DNA of 39,920 nt from Pelobacter sp. GTDB taxonomy: Bacteria; Desulfobacterota; Desulfuromonadia; Geobacterales; Pseudopelobacteraceae. The stretch covers positions 1-39,920 of the forward strand of contig JAVBXN010000059.1 in NCBI GenBank assembly GCA_030824515.1, given 5' to 3'. Below, piece after piece: positions 16,193-24,709 of this stretch. Numbering within the stretch: position 1 is the first letter of the stretch; the number at the start of each line of letters is the position of its first letter. Made by a program: the position numbers and the translations under genes. Below the pieces are notes generated by a model. The model searched no databases. It was not told the origin of the DNA and worked only from the letters and a program-made list of their open reading frames with translations.

Positions 16193-17077
16193 ATGTCGAT
16201 GTTTCCAGGGTGTTCGAACAATTTGATCACTGCCTTGATCTGCGGAGCGCTTCTATTTGGAGCAGCTCCGCAGATTTCAGCGGCGAGCTCTTCCGGGACG
16301 GCCGAGGGATTTTTTTCCATCTATGCCGGGCTGAGTGATGCAGGCGGCGTCTCCGGCGCCGACATTGATACTGATTTTTCTGTAGCCCGGCCTGGTTCCG
16401 GTTACCACTTGTTTGAGCGGATCAGGTTCGAAATGTCAGCGCCGTACTTGTATCAGGACACCGCCAGCATGCTCCATGCCTCCGGCAAAACATACCTCTA
16501 TTCCCAAAATGCCGGAGCGCAGGCAGTTGGCAGGCTCCTGTCCGCTGGTGGCGTCAACAGCGCCATCAGCGGAGTCGGCGCATATGCCTTCGAGCATGGC
16601 GATAACGACAACCGGACTCTCTCCGCTGCTTACAGCCTCTTTCCGGATGAGAATTTCCTGCCGCGGCTCCGTGCAACCGCCCAGCTACAGTATTTTCCCC
16701 TTGACCGGTACAGCGGACCCGGCCGCGGTGAATTCAATGCCGGTTTTGGGCTGGTCCTGGATAAGTGGCTTGGAAAATGGAAGCTGTTCAGCGAAGCGGG
16801 TTATTTCTTTCAGGGCGGGAGCGAACTATACAACCCCAATGGTTATCTCAGCTTCTCGACCGGTATCGGATACCAGCTGTTCGACTCTCTCAACGTGTCC
16901 CTGTTCGGCAACGGGGCTGTCCTGCCGTCCGACGGCTCTCAGGATCTCATGGAGGGAGGCTTCAGGATCAGCTGGATGTTCCTGAAGAAAGCCGGACTTG
17001 AATGTCATGTTTCCAGGGGATTCAACGAATGGTCTCCGGAGTATGGGGCGGGACTGGCGCTTTTGAGTTATTTCTAG
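16193..17077 (+). CDS. Probable outer-membrane beta-barrel protein
   Basis: A 294-residue protein with a signal peptide ending near PQISAA. The mature part alternates short amphipathic strands (FSIYAGLSD, YHLFERIRFEMSAPYLYQD, AGFGLVLDKWLGKWKLFSEAGYFF, YLSFSTGIGYQLFDSLNVSLFGNG, GGFRISWMFLKKAGLECHVSRG) and ends in Phe, as barrels recognised by the BAM complex do. No specific family is recognised. I prefer the ATG at 16193 (GGGGGAGA upstream, signal peptide directly follows) over 16145. It may be the partner of the KTQ-rich protein. Confidence 0.65.
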   Translation: MSMFPGCSNNLITALICGALLFGAAPQISAASSSGTAEGFFSIYAGLSDAGGVSGADIDTDFSVARPGSGYHLFERIRFEMSAPYLYQDTASMLHASGKTYLYSQNAGAQAVGRLLSAGGVNSAISGVGAYAFEHGDNDNRTLSAAYSLFPDENFLPRLRATAQLQYFPLDRYSGPGRGEFNAGFGLVLDKWLGKWKLFSEAGYFFQGGSELYNPNGYLSFSTGIGYQLFDSLNVSLFGNGAVLPSDGSQDLMEGGFRISWMFLKKAGLECHVSRGFNEWSPEYGAGLALLSYF

Positions 17078-17143
17078 AACCGGCAACGGAAGTGGCTTCC
17101 GGATTCAATCCTGTAAGCCACTTCCGGGAATGCCGAGCCGGTT
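17078..17143. terminator. Nested inverted repeat between convergent genes
   Basis: Two 12-bp perfect arms (CGGAAGTGGCTT 17087-17098; AAGCCACTTCCG 17115-17126) lie inside shorter outer arms (AACCGGC / GCCGGTT). It is placed between genes converging at 17077 and 17197. There is no T-run, so it may act as a stabiliser rather than a classical terminator. Confidence 0.55.
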
Positions 17144-17196
17144 GTCATGTAACGATATTCTTCATGCCCTGATTAACCGTAAAAAGGACATTCCAT

Positions 17197-17817
17197 TTAT
17201 TTCGAAAGCCGTCTTTTCAGTGGAATCAGACCCATGAGCCCCAATCCGAGCAGAAGCATGGTGGTCGGTTCCGGAACCGGTGTGGTGTCGATCAGGCCAT
17301 CGTATTCCACGATGAACCCGTTTCCGAAATATAAGGAAGCGGGGTTGCTTGTATCCCACAACGCAGGTAAATCATTCCACATCTTTCCGTCCGTCGTGAA
17401 TCCATGGTCAAAGCCAAGAAAATTCTCGTCACCATAATTGTTAGGTTCTCCGGGGCACCAGTTGCTGTAGCTGAAAGCCTCTCCGGTAACCCAGGACCAC
17501 CCGCCGTTCGGCTCGGTTGATCCGGTCGGTTGAAAACCGCCGGTCCAGTGAACATGCAGCAGATCCGATCCTCCGTCACCGAGCGCGGCATCATTGGTCA
17601 GGAACTGGTTCTCTTCAAATGAAGTAATAGTGACCAGGTGCCCCTGCACACCATTGTAGCTCATTCCGTTTGCCATGGCCCTGGCCTGGCTCCAGGTTAC
17701 CTGGCTATCAACCCTCTCGTAAAAATGCCCGTTAGCCGACCATTGCACCGGTGTGGCCATTGCCGTGCCGGCGTAAAACATCAATCCCGTTATTGCCGCC
17801 AAAATACTTTTCCTCAT
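17197..17817 (-). CDS. PEP-CTERM protein with C-type-lectin-like domain
   Basis: A 206-residue exported protein: signal peptide (~1-21), then a C-type-lectin fold with GHFYERVDSQVTWSQARAMA, GHLVTITSFEENQFL, a central WTGGFQPTGS and W-W-x-x-GEAFSYSNWCPGEPNNYGDEN region. The C-terminus is a complete PEP-CTERM sorting signal (VPEPTTMLLLGLGLMGLI then basic RRLSK). PEP-CTERM signals are cut by exosortase and direct proteins to the outer surface or extracellular matrix. No exosortase or EPS gene lies in the window, so processing would depend on a distant locus. GGAGG precedes the ATG. It is the only sorting-signal protein here. Confidence 0.88.
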   Translation of the reverse strand: MRKSILAAITGLMFYAGTAMATPVQWSANGHFYERVDSQVTWSQARAMANGMSYNGVQGHLVTITSFEENQFLTNDAALGDGGSDLLHVHWTGGFQPTGSTEPNGGWSWVTGEAFSYSNWCPGEPNNYGDENFLGFDHGFTTDGKMWNDLPALWDTSNPASLYFGNGFIVEYDGLIDTTPVPEPTTMLLLGLGLMGLIPLKRRLSK

Positions 17818-18637
17818 AGCCCCTCCTTGGAGATTGTTGTGAAACTAATTTGCAAATTCTAATGCAATAAACATGCTAGCACCGACCGCCACTTGCGCCT
17901 GCAAGCGGCAGTCGGGCTAACCAGCTGAAACGGAAAGCATAAGAGGACTGCAGGCCATTCGCATACAAGTGCTCATTCCGGTGCTGTGATTAGATAGGGT
18001 CAATGTTGTAAAGTATCCCGTCAAGTCACTTTTCGCGATTCATAATTTAAATAATAGATAATGATCATGATGCCTTGGCTGACAAATGGCATTAATGATT
18101 CCGTCTGCGGCAAGAGCAGAATCATATCTGCACTGTTTTTCAGCCAGTTATAAACGCATGTCTTTCGTGTTGTAATACATTAACGGTTTTGCTGATGTCG
18201 GGACTTGTATTGAAATGCCAATCGAACAGCTATATCTGTTTGTCAGGGACTCAAGAGATGTCGGAACAGTTTACAGCGCTGATTTTGACTGTTTGCAAAA
18301 TTAATCAGGCCAGCGGCAAAACAGTGGCAAAAAACCTTCATAGTGGAAAGATTCTTTACAACTTCTGCAAACCCTTGCTTGATCGGCCTTTACGAGGATT
18401 TTTCCGGTGAGTGTAAAAAAATCTGCACCATGGATGCCCAATGCCTGCGGCCAGATTAATGCCGCCCCTGCCTGCAAAGCTATCGCAACTGCCTTGAATA
18501 ACACCGGATTCTGTTTGCTGAAGCTGTAGGGTCATACTTGGCACTATCCGTGTAATTACACTGCGGATGAGGATGAGATATATCACATTGGGGTGGTCGG
18601 TCTGAACATCATAGAAACGATTTGCAAGGGAGAAGGC
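17818..18637. other. Long intergenic region with hairpin and no clear gene
   Basis: About 820 bases. A strong imperfect hairpin (CCGACCGCCACTTGC with its complement) lies at 17883-17915. A 73-codon reading frame at 18189-18410 has no ribosome site or family pattern and is probably chance. Sequence composition suggests decayed coding DNA, but no family could be recognised. The end of the region holds the putative regulatory sites for the DUF2726 gene. Confidence 0.45.
18538..18561. promoter_or_regulatory. Palindrome and TGGCAC element before DUF2726 gene
   Basis: TTGGCAC (18538-18544) followed by the perfect palindrome GTGTAATTACAC (18550-18561), about 75 bases before the ATG. Closely similar elements precede the small peptide gene at 15372-15421. 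Confidence 0.3.
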
Positions 18638-19369
18638 ATGAATATCCTGCTGCTGTGTTTGGTTGTCGTAATCGTTGTCGCAATTCTGCTCTCGCTTAAG
18701 TTGATACAGTCGCGACAAGCAAACACAGCCGAATATGAAAGTCGGAGTGTACTGTTCTCTCCGGCTGAGAGATCCTTTCTCGATGTGTTGGAACAGGCGC
18801 TGGATAGCCGTTATCGGGTATTCGGAAAGGTTCGTCTGGCGGATCTGGTGAAGCCGGTCAAAGGTTTGGATGCAGGCCAGCGATCAGCCGCAATGAACAG
18901 AATCAACCAAAAGCACGTGGATTTTGTGATCTGTACCGCCAGTGAACTCTCCCTGGTCGGCGTGCTGGAGTTGAGTGAGCAGTCTCACGAGCGCGGCGAT
19001 CGGGCTGCACGGGACAAGTTTGTTGATCAGGTGCTGGCGTCGGCCGGAATTCCGGTGCTTAATTTCACGGCCAGGAAAGGCTATGCGGTTCAGTATGTGC
19101 GAACAAGACTGGCGGAGATGATGCACACCGATTCGAAGTTGAGTGCGGTATTCCCGTTGTTGCCAGGTATTGAACAGGTCAATGTCGCTCCGGATCTGTT
19201 GGTGAGCAGTAAAAGCGTGTCGTCAGACTCCGGTTTGCCGCTTTGTCCGAAATGTTCGGCGGTAATGGTGAAGTTGACCTCCCTGAAAGGCCAGGCAGAG
19301 GACAAGTCCTTCTGGAGCTGTTCCGCTTTCACTGGCTGCGGGCAGGTTATGGAAGTTGGGAAAGGATAA
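18638..19369 (+). CDS. DUF2726 protein with topoisomerase-type zinc ribbon
   Basis: A 243-residue protein. An N-terminal membrane helix (ILLLCLVVVIVVAILLSL) is followed by a DUF2726 domain (~35-165; a nuclease-like fold with FSPAERSFLDVLEQAL, VDFVICTASELSLVGVLELSE, GIPVLNFTARKGY). A C-terminal C4 zinc ribbon has LCPKCSAVM and WSCSAFTGCG. DUF2726 resembles restriction-endonuclease-like folds with a conserved D/E-x-K-type core, but activity is unproven. I chose the ATG at 18638 with GGGAGAAGG upstream. Next in line, 58 bases on, is the YiiX-like gene, and the three genes to 20604 probably form one unit. Confidence 0.8.
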   Translation: MNILLLCLVVVIVVAILLSLKLIQSRQANTAEYESRSVLFSPAERSFLDVLEQALDSRYRVFGKVRLADLVKPVKGLDAGQRSAAMNRINQKHVDFVICTASELSLVGVLELSEQSHERGDRAARDKFVDQVLASAGIPVLNFTARKGYAVQYVRTRLAEMMHTDSKLSAVFPLLPGIEQVNVAPDLLVSSKSVSSDSGLPLCPKCSAVMVKLTSLKGQAEDKSFWSCSAFTGCGQVMEVGKG

Positions 19370-19427
19370 GCCTTGTATTACCTGGCTGATTTCAGAGATC
19401 ACAACACCATTGATGAAAGGGGATGGC

Positions 19428-20021
19428 ATGAATAATTTTCCGCGTCTGCCCTTCAAGCAGTACATCGAAATTCGCGATCAGATACATAGCGGTGACATTT
19501 TGCTTTGCAGCGGGAATTATATGTTTTCCGGACTGGCCCGGCAGGCAAGCCAGCCCTGCTGGAGTCATGTCGCTTTTGTGCTGCGCCTTGACAGCATCGA
19601 CTGGATCATGGTGCTTGAAAGCATCGTTGGCAAGGGGATACGGATCATACCCTTGAGCGAGTATGTGAAAAACTATGAGGGAAACGGGAGGGGCTACCAG
19701 GGCAGGCTGGCGCTGGCCCGCTATGCGGAACTGGCGCAAAAGGTTACCCCCGAAGCATTGAAGCGGGTGTTCAAATTTGCCGTTGACAGTTCCTTTGCTC
19801 CCCATCACGAACATGTGGCGGCCAGGAACACTGATCGGATTCCTGGTTTCAACAAGAATGAGATCTTACGGAAACATGCGTACAGCAGCTCGGAATATGT
19901 TTACAAGTGCATTCGAATGCTGGGAATAGATGTCTGCTTCGATGATCGCTGTTTTGACTCGCCGGCGAGTTTGGCCGGAAATGCTTCGCTGGAGTTGTTA
20001 TGGGAGTTGGAAACTGAATAG
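19428..20021 (+). CDS. YiiX/NlpC-P60-like hydrolase, catalytic Cys apparently replaced
   Basis: A 197-residue soluble protein with the permuted papain-like YiiX pattern: SGDILLCSGN, the catalytic-type His in CWSHVAFVLR (~47), Glu in VLES (~64). A later YSSSEYVYKC segment stands where the family usually has an F/Y-x-CSE-L/F nucleophile motif. Here Ser (~154) stands in the Cys position, so peptidase activity is doubtful. Family members act on peptidoglycan or acyl-linked peptides. AAAGGGGA precedes the ATG at 19428. Operon position between the DUF2726 and CheX-like genes. Confidence 0.72.
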   Translation: MNNFPRLPFKQYIEIRDQIHSGDILLCSGNYMFSGLARQASQPCWSHVAFVLRLDSIDWIMVLESIVGKGIRIIPLSEYVKNYEGNGRGYQGRLALARYAELAQKVTPEALKRVFKFAVDSSFAPHHEHVAARNTDRIPGFNKNEILRKHAYSSSEYVYKCIRMLGIDVCFDDRCFDSPASLAGNASLELLWELETE

Positions 20022-20112
20022 TAAAAGTATGCGCAAGTGGCAGGCACAGCCGATGGAGATAACCGAGATGCTTGATCGACGAAAAAATCCTGGATGTCCG
20101 AGGAGACAACTG

Positions 20113-20604
20113 TTGCGAAAATCCGTTTATCAAATGATTACACGTGAAGAACTGCAGCAGCGCATGCAGGACAGTGCGAAAAATATTTTCAGCGTGATGG
20201 CGGATATCGCCTTGGTTGAGTGCCATGAGGGAACAAATGTTCAACTGCAGAACTGGATAACCGCTTTGATCGGATTCGAGGGGGTTTACAGCGGTTTGGT
20301 CGTGCTGCATTGCCCCGAGCAACTGGCCCAGCGTACCGCGGCCGGGTTGCTGGGAATGGCCGGGGAGGTGGACGTGAAGGATGTACACGATGCCATGGGC
20401 GAGGTGGTCAATATCCTCGGTGGTGACATGAAGCTCTACCTGGACAGTGGCGGCAGGCGGGTGCAGCTGTCCACTCCCTCGGTGTTCACAGGCGATGGCC
20501 AGTTTCAGGGCGAGTTCCTGCTGGAGCCCGATACCGTGGCCTTTGCCATGTCTTCCGGCGATGAGCGGCTGCTGATCGGAGTGCAGGTCTGTAGAGAGGT
20601 GTGA
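20113..20604 (+). CDS. CheX-like chemotaxis phosphatase
   Basis: A 163-residue protein of the CheC/CheX fold. The active helix motif is seen as HDAMGEVVNILGGDMK, with the Glu and Asn that position CheY-P for hydrolysis. I chose the TTG at 20113, which has AGGAG seven bases upstream; the ATG at 20134 has no ribosome site, and ATGs at 20053 and 20068 are alternatives. CheX dephosphorylates a response regulator. No chemotaxis cluster is nearby, so it may serve an orphan regulator. Confidence 0.75.
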   Translation: MRKSVYQMITREELQQRMQDSAKNIFSVMADIALVECHEGTNVQLQNWITALIGFEGVYSGLVVLHCPEQLAQRTAAGLLGMAGEVDVKDVHDAMGEVVNILGGDMKLYLDSGGRRVQLSTPSVFTGDGQFQGEFLLEPDTVAFAMSSGDERLLIGVQVCREV

Positions 20605-20640
20605 CGTTTGTCGGAGATGTACGCTGTACTCCAGGGAAAA

Positions 20641-20722
20641 CAAAAAGGGATTTGCAGTTTATGCAAGTCCCTTAATTTATTGGTTGTAGTGATAGGATTT
20701 GAATCAATGGCCTTTGGGGCTT
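20641..20722 (-). pseudogene. Decayed tRNA-fMet 3' half with terminator copy
   Basis: Left to right this stretch matches 22953-23031: a terminator hairpin (AGGGA..TGCAgtttatGCAaGTCCCT), the CCA-end TGGTTG, the T-arm complement and part of the anticodon arm. Substitutions run through the T arm and acceptor, and the match stops before the anticodon. It cannot make tRNA. It looks like an old copy of the tRNA 3' end left at one side of an insertion that carries the genes at 20875-22830. Confidence 0.65.
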
Positions 20723-20874
20723 CTCTTTCTTTATGTTCACTCTGTTCATCTTCAAAAAGTGGGAGATGTACCCTGGGTTGTTCCGGCATAAGGTTCGCTG
20801 TAGACAATGATATCAATAAATCTGTGCCTATAAAATTATTATTAATTGTACCTACTGGCAGGGTCAGTTTTCGG

Positions 20875-22305
20875 TTATTTTGGATCTACCGGAATACCGG
20901 CAACTGGATCACTCAGACAGATCCTGGAGAGTATGGCAACACCATACTCAATCTCGCAATCTTTTAATCCACCGAAACCGAGCAGCAGGGTTGTCGCTTC
21001 CGGTTGGCAATTAACGTGGAATTCAGAAAATGGAAAAAGCCGGATTCCTTTTTGTCGTGCGCGGTCAATGATCTCCACCTCGGTGTGCGATGATTCCGGC
21101 AGCCTCAGCACAACATGCAGTCCTGCTCCATAGCCGATAACAACAGCTTGTTTGCCAAAATGAGTTTCAACGGATCGCAACAGCAGATCGTGCTTCTTTT
21201 TATAGATCATACGCATCCGCCGTATATGCCGCTCCCAGTGTCCCTGCTCCATGAAATTTGCCATGGTTCTCTGTTCAAGCAGTGATACGGAGGGGAAATA
21301 AGCCCGGTAAAGTTTACGGTAAGATGCAAGCAGTGAGTAAGGCAGTACCATATAGCTCAGACGCAGTGCCGGGGAAAGTATTTTTGAGAATGTTCCCGAA
21401 TAGATAATGTTTCCGGTTGGGCGCAACCCCTGTAAAGAAGGAATGGGCTTCCCATGATAGCGAAGTTCGCTGTCATAATCGTCTTCGATAATGTACTTGC
21501 CACCGGAGTCTGCCCATTCAATCAATGCAAGCCGGTTGGCAACAGGCATCACGTAACCCAGGGGCAGCTGGTGTGATGGAGTGACGTAGACGATGGTACT
21601 ATTACTGGCCTTGAGACGGTTCTGGTCAATCCCGCCAGGTTGGACTGGAACAGGAACGATAGTATATGAATGGTTTTGAAAAACGGAACGTGGCAGGTGG
21701 TAGCCGGGATCCTCGACAGCTATTACGGAGTGGTTTTCCTTCAGTATATGCGCGGCAATATCGAGGCTCTGCTGAAGACCGCTGCAGATAACAATCTGAC
21801 CCGGGTCACAGAGCACGCCCCGGGACCGTTCCAGGTAACTCTGGATAGAACAGCGCAACCCCCAGTCTCCTTGAGGGTCGCCATACTGGACGAGCTGTTC
21901 GCTGTTACGTCGCAGGCTGTCAACAAAGCATTTTCTCCAGAGTTCAGTTGGAAAGCTCTCCGGATCGAGTCGAGCGGGGTGAAAATCATAGGTAAAGTTT
22001 GACGGTGGTCCTTGAAGGTAGTCGTTTCTGCCAGGTTTAGCGGCTGGAGTTTGCGGGGCCGTATCTTGGTTAAGTGCCGACACGAAATACCCGCTTCGTG
22101 GCTTACTGTATAAGTACCCTTCGGCGTAAAGTTCCTGGTAGGCCCCGTCAACAGTGTTGCGACTGGCTGAAAGTTCTATGGCCATATCCCTGATAGATGG
22201 GAGCCTGGTATCAGCCGGCAACTTGCCTGACAGGATCAGCTCTCTGATCTGGTTATAGAGTTGTTTGTATAACGGAACAGGATCACTATTATTCAGGATG
22301 AACAT
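20875..22305 (-). CDS. MocR/PdxR-family transcription regulator
   Basis: A 476-residue GntR-type regulator with an aminotransferase-like effector domain. The N-terminal winged helix (VPLYKQLYNQIRELILSGKL..RLPSIRDMAIELSASRNTV) fills residues ~8-75. A short linker is followed by a fold-type-I aminotransferase domain (~105-470) with the PLP-binding Lys in SGTFSKILSP (K308) and EDDYDSE. MocR/PdxR proteins sense PLP and control vitamin B6 or amino-acid genes. The gene is divergent from the PNPOx-like gene with ~150 bases between them, so it likely regulates that neighbour. Confidence 0.9.
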   Translation of the reverse strand: MFILNNSDPVPLYKQLYNQIRELILSGKLPADTRLPSIRDMAIELSASRNTVDGAYQELYAEGYLYSKPRSGYFVSALNQDTAPQTPAAKPGRNDYLQGPPSNFTYDFHPARLDPESFPTELWRKCFVDSLRRNSEQLVQYGDPQGDWGLRCSIQSYLERSRGVLCDPGQIVICSGLQQSLDIAAHILKENHSVIAVEDPGYHLPRSVFQNHSYTIVPVPVQPGGIDQNRLKASNSTIVYVTPSHQLPLGYVMPVANRLALIEWADSGGKYIIEDDYDSELRYHGKPIPSLQGLRPTGNIIYSGTFSKILSPALRLSYMVLPYSLLASYRKLYRAYFPSVSLLEQRTMANFMEQGHWERHIRRMRMIYKKKHDLLLRSVETHFGKQAVVIGYGAGLHVVLRLPESSHTEVEIIDRARQKGIRLFPFSEFHVNCQPEATTLLLGFGGLKDCEIEYGVAILSRICLSDPVAGIPVDPK

Positions 22306-22458
22306 ATTGCTCCTGATTACTTCAATTTTATTTACGACAGCAACTCTATGGCAACCGCAGTGCTGATGTCAAAGTAAAATTGACCTCATAATTATCAGCA
22401 AAACAGCCGTTTGCAATGGTGACAATGGCGAAAACCAAAACTACAGGAGATAAGTGCA

Positions 22459-22830
22459 ATGATCCCGGAAAAATTACTGGAAATCTTGAAACAGGATGGA
22501 GTGGTTGCGATTGCAACCTTGGGGGCTGATGGACCGCATATGGTTAATACGTGGAATAGTTATTTGCGAACCACCGAAGATGGTCGGCTGTTGATCCCTG
22601 CCGGTTATATGAATCGAACCGAGGCGAATATTGCGTTCAACCCCGAAGTATTAATAACCATGGGGAGCAGCAAGGTCAAAGGCCTCTATGGGCCGGGGGC
22701 TGGCTTTTTGATCAAGGGTAAGGCACAGTTTGTAACCTCTGGTCCGGATTTTGATGTTCTCAAGGCTAAATTTGAATGGCTTCGTGCCACTATGGCAGTT
22801 ACCATCGAGTCAGCCACCCAGACGTGGTAA
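22459..22830 (+). CDS. PNPOx-like split-barrel flavin protein
   Basis: A 123-residue protein of the pyridoxamine-phosphate-oxidase-like split barrel. It has EKLLEILKQDGVVAIATLGADGPHMVNTWNSY, the central RLLIPAGYMNRTEANIAFNPEVLITMGS, and GPGAGFLIKGKAQFVTSGPDFDVLK. Full-length for a short one-domain subtype that binds FMN or F420. It is too short to be PdxH itself. The ATG is preceded by AGGAGA. Divergent from the MocR regulator; the pair lies between the two tRNA-fMet 3' copies. Confidence 0.82.
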   Translation: MIPEKLLEILKQDGVVAIATLGADGPHMVNTWNSYLRTTEDGRLLIPAGYMNRTEANIAFNPEVLITMGSSKVKGLYGPGAGFLIKGKAQFVTSGPDFDVLKAKFEWLRATMAVTIESATQTW

Positions 22831-22878
22831 GTATCGACTACTGCGATACAGTGCGTAATAAACGTGACCGCGTGAGAT

Positions 22879-22914
22879 GAAACCTGCCATTTGATTCCTC
22901 CGATGGCGGGTTCC
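22879..22914 (+). terminator. Hairpin after PNPOx-like gene
   Basis: AACCTGCCAT pairs with ATGGCGGGTT across a 12-base loop, allowing a G-U pair. Only a weak T-run follows. Confidence 0.5.
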
Positions 22915-22952
22915 TTAACATTTTGGTGTACAATTTGGTTTACATACACAAC

Positions 22953-22984
22953 AAAAAAGGGACCTGCAGTTTATGCAAGTCCCT
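22953..22984 (-). terminator. Rho-independent terminator of tRNA-fMet
   Basis: On the minus strand AGGGACTTGCA and TGCAGGTCCCT form an 11-bp stem with a short loop, followed by six Ts. It lies nine bases after the encoded CCA end of the tRNA. Confidence 0.85.
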
Positions 22985-22993
22985 GAATTTGTT

Positions 22994-23073
<80 letters not shown>

Positions 23074-23087
23074 TGAAGTGAATCCTA

Positions 23088-23116
23088 TGTATAGACTATC
23101 TTCTGTATATCGTCAA
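23088..23116 (-). promoter_or_regulatory. Sigma-70 promoter of tRNA-fMet
   Basis: TTGACG (23116-23111), 17-bp spacer, TATACA (23093-23088), with an expected start about ten bases before the tRNA 5' end. The promoter lies inside the integrated element (upstream of the duplicated 5' half), not in the flanking chromosome. Confidence 0.8.
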
Positions 23117-23261
23117 CAACTATTTTTACATAGGAAACACTTCTTATGTATCAATCCATATAAAATCAGTATGTTATGCTTTGTAATTATTTTAGCTGGT
23201 CAATTCTATAATCTGTGTTCGCTCCATCGGGTACAAACCCGACTTGCTCACCTTCGACATT

Positions 23262-23284
23262 TCTGCGACCATTTTGCGACCATA
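23262..23284. repeat. Subterminal repeat, left copy (possible integrase arm site)
   Basis: A 23-bp stretch beginning TCTGCGACC and ending TTGCGACCATA. It recurs at 25025-25047 with three differences. Each copy itself contains two GCGAC blocks. Position inside both element ends fits arm-type binding sites. Confidence 0.5.
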
Positions 23285-23351
23285 TGACCAGCTGTAAGTA
23301 CTTGATATATCATAATCATGAAGCTGTAGCTTTTTACTGTTTGCGACACCG

Positions 23352-24493
23352 TCACTCATTGTAGGTATCCAGTATAGCTGCTGCATGTGCAAGCTTATTC
23401 GGTGCTAAATGGGCATAGATCATTGTCGTACTTATATCTGCATGTCCCAGCCAGTCACGAATTGTTACAATGTCCACGCCCTTGTTTAGTAACCTTGATG
23501 CACATGTATGGCGGAGAGCATGCAGTACAAATTCCTTGTCATGCTCCAGGCCCATTTCCTTCCTTACCCACTGCCAAGCATTTATGGCTTGATCGTTATT
23601 CAAATGGAATGGCATGTCTGGAGTGCTCTCCTGTCTGGTAAGCATGATTTGCCTAACACGCTTGGTCATCGGAATACTGCGCGGCCTACCTCCCTTAATT
23701 GCGATATCTCATTTAAGCGCATACCAGAATACAAGCCTATTAGCGGAATCCAGTATCGTTCAGGTGTAGATGGATTATTTGGTAGTGATTTTATGATATT
23801 GCCGACATCCTCTTTGCTATATGCTTTCCTCTCCTCGTCAGCTCTCTTTTTCTCAGATATCTTGAGTCCAGATGCGGGATTTCTGTAAATGAGACCTTCT
23901 TCCATGCAATAACGTAACAATGAGCCAAGTCTGGCAACATGCTTATTCACAGATTTGATGCTCATCGGTTCTATGGTTGTTTCAGCCAGTACCTGCTGAA
24001 TATTCTTTCCTGGATATTTCTTGTAGATATTTGCTGGCAGTCTCTGGAAGGTCGCTCTCAATTCTAATACAACGGGCTTTGTAATAGTCGCTATTTCCAC
24101 ATCTCCTAAAGTATCCAACAGCAGTCTGAATATACCTTTAAATTCCATCTTGGACTTTGCACTCCAGCCTGATTCCTTAGCCATTACATATTGCTTGGTC
24201 ACTTCAGACAATATCTTGCTTTTGGCTACTACAGCTTTTTGCCTGGTTGGAAGAAGATTCTGTACAACCTGCTTGGCCATATCATCTGGCAGCATACCAG
24301 TACGCAATAAGGTAAAACATTTATTGGTGTTGTACTCGATAGCTATCAGTAAAGTTTTAGCGGAGCGCAGATCATCAGTTTTAAGTGACTTTTTGATAAC
24401 GGTACAGGGGAAATGGTGCTGTAGGTCAGTAGGTACTTTTATTCTGTAATAGAATATATCGTTAACTTTGGTGAGATGCGTTGGATATGACAA
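23352..24493 (-). pseudogene. Tyrosine-recombinase integrase, broken by internal deletion and frameshift
   Basis: Two reading frames together make one site-specific recombinase. The upstream part (275 codons, TTG start at 24493 with AGGAG upstream) has the N-terminal DNA-binding region, the SAM-like core domain and the first catalytic Arg in LYSGMRLNEISQL. It then runs out of frame at about 23690. The downstream part (105 codons to 23352) begins near GGRPRSIPMTKRV and holds HALRHT (His-x-x-Arg), GHADIST and the Tyr in MIYAHL. In intact relatives about 20 residues separate EISQL from the GRPR segment; these are missing, so a deletion of about 60-70 bases with frameshift is likely. Catalytic residues are all present but split over two products. 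Confidence 0.85.
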
Positions 24494-24709
24494 GACCCCA
24501 TACTCCTGTGTGCGTTAGGTAAAATGGCTACGCAAGTCATCGCTGATATTATTTGCTGTCATTATGTCCTCCTTCAGATGTATCTTTCATATAAGACTAA
24601 AACAGTAGTAAATCCAATTCAAGCACTTTCTCGTACAGTTTGTGTCAACATATTTGAATCACATGGTGGTGAAGGTGTGAAGTGAATGGGTGTTATATGG
24701 GGTTTTTCT

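Noticed and set aside
18189..18410. 73-codon frame in the long intergenic gap
   Set aside because: No ribosome site, no domain pattern and low coding character.
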